From the IMG/VR virus record IMGVR_UViG_3300044691_000405, positions 1 through 21,601 of that record: a stretch of 21,601 nucleotides of DNA, one strand, 5' to 3'. Source of the DNA: a virus. A program made the translations under genes and the position numbers. A model generated the notes under the pieces. It worked only from the letters and a program-made list of their open reading frames with translations, did not search any database and was not told the origin of the DNA. Shown piece by piece: positions 19,241 through 21,601 of the stretch. The number at the start of each line of letters is the position of its first letter. The stretch's first letter is position 1.

Positions 19241-19861
19241 TTAAAGTTTTAATAGTTGATCAATAGTTCCGTTAAAATAATCCATATCCAAATCACCGCC
19301 GGTTAATTCACCCGATATTTTACCGAATTGCGAATTTTGCCAAAAGTCAAACTTAGTATATCCATTAGGTAAACCCGGTTGATTAGCCTGATATGAAGCT
19401 AACCATAAGTAAGTAGCCCATGAATCATTGTTAAGATACTCAGCAAAGAAGTTTTTATAAGAATAGATAACGGGTTTACGCCCGGTTTCCTTAGTTACTA
19501 TCTCTAACCATTCAGTGATCAGATCAATAAACGCTTGCTTATTGGCTAATATCTTTTTATTCAATTCTGCCGGGACCTGGTCCTCAATATCCAGCATTGG
19601 CGGTAAACAGTTTTCAGCACTCCAATCCACACCTCTTGAAAGAAAGTTATTAGCCTGGTCTTTTGCCGATCCGTCAACTGTTAAAAAATGATATGCTCCG
19701 CGAAATAACGTAGTCGTCTTAAGATGCTGCCAATAGTTATTAAATTCCGGGTCTTTAAAGGAAATGCCTTGTGTAGCCTTGCAGTAAACAAATTTAATAT
19801 CAGGCGATATGAAGTTCCAGTTTACGGTATTGTTATGGCTGATGTCAATTCCCTTAAGCAT
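19241..19861 (-). CDS. Phage lysozyme, glycoside hydrolase family 25
   Basis: The 206-residue protein has the GH25 signatures: GIDISHN with D6, FVYCKATQG, FRGAYHF, PPMLDIED with catalytic D91 and E93, LWLASYQ, DFWQNSQFG and DMDYFNG. GH25 enzymes cut the beta-1,4 bond between MurNAc and GlcNAc in peptidoglycan and act as the endolysin. There is no signal peptide or cell-wall-binding domain, so a holin is needed for access to the wall. It is full length for the catalytic domain alone. Its ATG lies 8 bases inside the end of the 31-residue membrane peptide gene upstream. Confidence 0.9.
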   Translation of the reverse strand: MLKGIDISHNNTVNWNFISPDIKFVYCKATQGISFKDPEFNNYWQHLKTTTLFRGAYHFLTVDGSAKDQANNFLSRGVDWSAENCLPPMLDIEDQVPAELNKKILANKQAFIDLITEWLEIVTKETGRKPVIYSYKNFFAEYLNNDSWATYLWLASYQANQPGLPNGYTKFDFWQNSQFGKISGELTGGDLDMDYFNGTIDQLLKL

Positions 19862-19949
19862 ACTTCATAATTAAATAAGGCACAATAACCGAAAGGCTTA
19901 CAATTACTACCCAACAGATAAATGATATTTTTGTTGCTTTGTCAACCAT
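19854..19949 (-). CDS. Membrane micro-protein before the lysozyme (31 aa)
   Basis: ATG at 19949 reads MVDKATKISFICWVVIVSLS then VIVPYLIMKYA and TAA, overlapping the lysozyme start by 8 bases. It is almost wholly one transmembrane helix. Position and size suit a small holin-like or lysis-regulating peptide, but this is inference. A terminator hairpin lies just upstream at 19969-19990. Confidence 0.5.
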   Translation of the reverse strand: MVDKATKISFICWVVIVSLSVIVPYLIMKYA

Positions 19950-19968
19950 AAACCAAAATTAATAAAAA

Positions 19969-19990
19969 AAGCTTCACAAATGCAAAGCTT
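19969..19990 (-). terminator. Candidate terminator upstream of the lysis genes
   Basis: Minus-strand AAGCTT, a 10-base loop, AAGCTT, then a run of T give a 6-bp stem with a T-tract. It lies between the broken small gene (stop at 20018) and the 31-residue membrane gene. The stem is short, so activity is uncertain. If real, the lysis genes would need their own promoter or readthrough. Confidence 0.45.
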
Positions 19991-20017
19991 CAATTTGTAC
20001 AACGTACCAGTAAAATA

Positions 20018-20215
20018 TTATATCCCTGTATTTAAATTTCCTTCGTCAAAATAAATACTAAATGGCCTTTCACTCGGAACTCCGTGTTCTTCAACATAAG
20101 CTTGTGATCGATTGATCTTTTTAAATTCACTTTCTAAGTAATTATCCATTACAGCTTTAAGTTGCTCATAATTTTCTTTTGTGCAACTTTAGTTTATTTT
20201 TATGGTTATTTTCAT
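20018..20215 (-). pseudogene. Small protein gene split by an in-frame TAA
   Basis: ATG at 20215, two bases after the glycosyltransferase stop, reads MKITIKIN and then TAA at 20189-20191. The same frame continues SCTKENYEQLKAV followed by MDNYLESEFKKINRSQAYVE and PSERPFSIYFDEGNLNTGI to a TAA at 20018. The two parts together look like one 64-residue protein with a nonsense codon at position 9. A 43-residue product could start at ATG 20149. It has a disrupted-gene look, with function unknown. Confidence 0.5.
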
Positions 20216-20217
20216 AA

Positions 20218-21216
20218 TTAATGCCTATTTAAAAACCTGAACCACTTTAATATCGCGTGATGATTATAGGATTCAAGGTCCTGAATATTATCTTCAACCT
20301 GTTTGACGTTATTATCGATCACATGTTCCAAAACATCAGCGATATCTGATTCATCATTGGGATTTGCTTTCCTGCATGTCAACCAGTCAATTTGATCTGA
20401 AACAACTACAGGCACATGTGCTAAGATAGCATCAGCCGTCACAAGATTGAAAGTTTCTGTAAAACTCACCTGCATACAGGCATCCATTTCCTTGATCAGA
20501 TTGATAAACTCATGATGCTCTAACCAATCTATTTCTATCAGTTTATGACGGGTTCCGGCAAACAAAGCTCTTATATTCTTAAGAACGGATTCCCCTTTTT
20601 GCTCAATCCCTGCAGCATTAACATAAAAGTGAACGATAGCCTTTCTTTTTTCAGCAAACATAATAGCCGCCCATGCCTGCGATAACTGGTTTTTAAAAGG
20701 ACGTATGGATCCGAAACAACCTATTTTATAATGATGCTTTCTGCCTATCTCAGTACAGTTAACATGCTCAACATGCGGATAGATATTAGGCAAATAAACA
20801 TTTTCTATCCCAATACGCTGCATATCATTTGCCGTTTGATGGTTGTTAAAAGATACCTCTGAAATGGCCTGGTATTCTTTTATCCACTGAATGACATTAC
20901 CTTCCATAGCTATGAATGGAATACGCGAATGTATCCTGGTAATAAATCGGATGTGAGGAAACTTATCTATCAGTTCGGCAAGTTTACCAGGTGTAACGAA
21001 AACGGCCTCTATGATCACAGTATTAGGTTTGTGCTCAATCAACTGTTTATATATTCCGTTCTGGTCCTTTACGTGCGATATAAAAGCTTCGATCCCGGGA
21101 AACCCATTGATAGTATCTACCACAAACCTTGATGCATTGGTAAGGCCTGATTTCGAGGTATTGGTAGACTGGGCACCACTTGTTTGATTGATTTTGAGTA
21201 TAAATAATATTTTCAT
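20218..21216 (-). CDS. Glycosyltransferase, GT-B fold (332 aa)
   Basis: The protein starts MKILFILKINQTSGAQSTNT, a beta-strand opening. The second half has KIGCFGSIRPFKNQLSQAWA, the donor-binding 'G..+..KN' type motif, and SFTETFNLVTADAILAHVPV with the E-x7-like glutamate, followed by VVVSDQIDWL. These fit a retaining GT-B enzyme of GT4-like type that transfers a sugar from a nucleotide-sugar. The N-terminal domain is divergent. Its acceptor could be a virion protein or the host surface. It overlaps the upstream gene by ATGA. Confidence 0.8.
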   Translation of the reverse strand: MKILFILKINQTSGAQSTNTSKSGLTNASRFVVDTINGFPGIEAFISHVKDQNGIYKQLIEHKPNTVIIEAVFVTPGKLAELIDKFPHIRFITRIHSRIPFIAMEGNVIQWIKEYQAISEVSFNNHQTANDMQRIGIENVYLPNIYPHVEHVNCTEIGRKHHYKIGCFGSIRPFKNQLSQAWAAIMFAEKRKAIVHFYVNAAGIEQKGESVLKNIRALFAGTRHKLIEIDWLEHHEFINLIKEMDACMQVSFTETFNLVTADAILAHVPVVVSDQIDWLTCRKANPNDESDIADVLEHVIDNNVKQVEDNIQDLESYNHHAILKWFRFLNRH

Positions 21217-21601
21217 GATTTGTGATTTTTTTCTGTTTCCAAAAGTATAAAACGATCTGCTGAATTGCCTACATCTAAAACAACCTTTCCCGACTTAGCA
21301 ATTTCCGGGGATATATATTTCGAAGCCGGGCCACCGCTGAATAATACTAAAGAGGCATCCGATTCTGAAACGTCTTTTATAATGTTTTCTGATTGCCTCC
21401 AATTAGATAATTGCTGGTAATGAACATCCACATTTAAATATTGATGCGCCCTGGCCTTGAATATTGCTCCACTATCAGGATTCAGGTGTAAGAAAACTAT
21501 TTTTTTTGCCTGCTTATAAAGTTTTACAATTTGTTCCTCATTCCAAAAGTTGATAAAGAAGTTATCAAGATAGTGTTGTTGTTTTCTTAAAAAGTATAAA
21601 T
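21213..21601 (-). CDS. Glycosyltransferase-like protein, N-terminus cut by window edge
   Basis: The frame is open from the window edge at 21601 to a stop at 21213, giving at least 128 residues without a start. It has FINFWNEEQIVKLYKQAKKI, VFLHLNPDSGAIFKARAHQY and, near the end, ASLVLFSGGPASKYISPEIA then VVLDVGNSADRFIL. The last block resembles the C-terminal half of GT-D or DUF1792-type glycosyltransferase domains ('LlS.GP.sKyI...ia..gkVvLDVG'). It would act with the neighbouring GT-B enzyme in a glycan pathway. An internal GTG at 21431 is not the real start. Family by pattern. Confidence 0.55.
   Translation of the reverse strand, partial: LYFLRKQQHYLDNFFINFWNEEQIVKLYKQAKKIVFLHLNPDSGAIFKARAHQYLNVDVHYQQLSNWRQSENIIKDVSESDASLVLFSGGPASKYISPEIAKSGKVVLDVGNSADRFILLETEKNHKS

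Noticed and set aside
1-21601. tRNA, rRNA, CRISPR array, insertion sequence, integrase or attachment site
   Set aside because: None was seen on either strand by eye; no transposase or recombinase motif and no regularly spaced repeats apart from the 11-bp tandem repeat.
1-21601. Stop-codon recoding as in some crAss-like phages
   Set aside because: TAA, TAG and TGA each end several well-supported genes, so the two internal stops are local events.

Overview
The window is a continuous stretch of a tailed-phage (caudovirus) genome or prophage, most likely from a host in Bacteroidota. The evidence is the terminase pair, the replication and recombination module and the lysis genes. Host clues are promoters of the Bacteroidota type (TTTG, about 19 bases, TAnnTTTG), mostly A-rich leaders without Shine-Dalgarno sites, AT-rich DNA, and several small proteins of types I associate with Bacteroidota phages. 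No integrase, tRNA, rRNA, CRISPR array or host housekeeping gene was seen, so lytic phage and prophage cannot be told apart. TAA, TAG and TGA all end normal genes, so the genetic code looks standard.

Almost every gene is on the minus strand, so the map reads from the right end to the left. From 21601 to 18950: two glycosyltransferase-like genes (the first cut by the window edge), a small gene broken by a stop codon, a 31-residue membrane peptide, a GH25 lysozyme and a two-helix holin candidate. A bidirectional terminator at 18947-18976 separates these from the only plus-strand gene (18371-18895). That gene diverges from a promoter with a perfect 10-bp inverted repeat, which starts the early region.

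From 18261 to 13404 lie three small coupled genes and then the DNA-handling module: an SSB-like protein with an acidic tail, a Rad52-like annealing protein candidate, a PD-(D/E)XK exonuclease, a DnaQ-type 3'-5' exonuclease and a NinB-like protein. A new promoter at 13386-13416 opens the next block: small zinc-binding and HNH proteins, a structured leader in front of a PD-(D/E)XK nuclease, a replication initiator containing 11-bp tandem repeats (possible origin) and a primase-helicase. Then come a DUF4326 protein, a coiled-coil gene with its own promoter and terminator, and a TMFXF-like membrane protein.

From 6507 to 3272 is the packaging block: RuvC-like resolvase, an inserted GIY-YIG homing endonuclease, and small and large terminase. 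A promoter nearly identical to the one at 7630 drives a chain of overlapping micro-genes below the terminase, with an HNH protein and many small unknown proteins running to the left edge. Portal, capsid and tail genes are not in the window and probably lie beyond the left edge, if the phage follows the usual gene order.

The main points for a second look are: two small genes each split by one in-frame stop, a leader RNA at 11093-11208 whose terminator loop can pair with upstream sequence, the operator-like promoter at 18280-18345, a leader motif repeated about nine times, and the string of micro-genes, many of them too short for usual gene calling.
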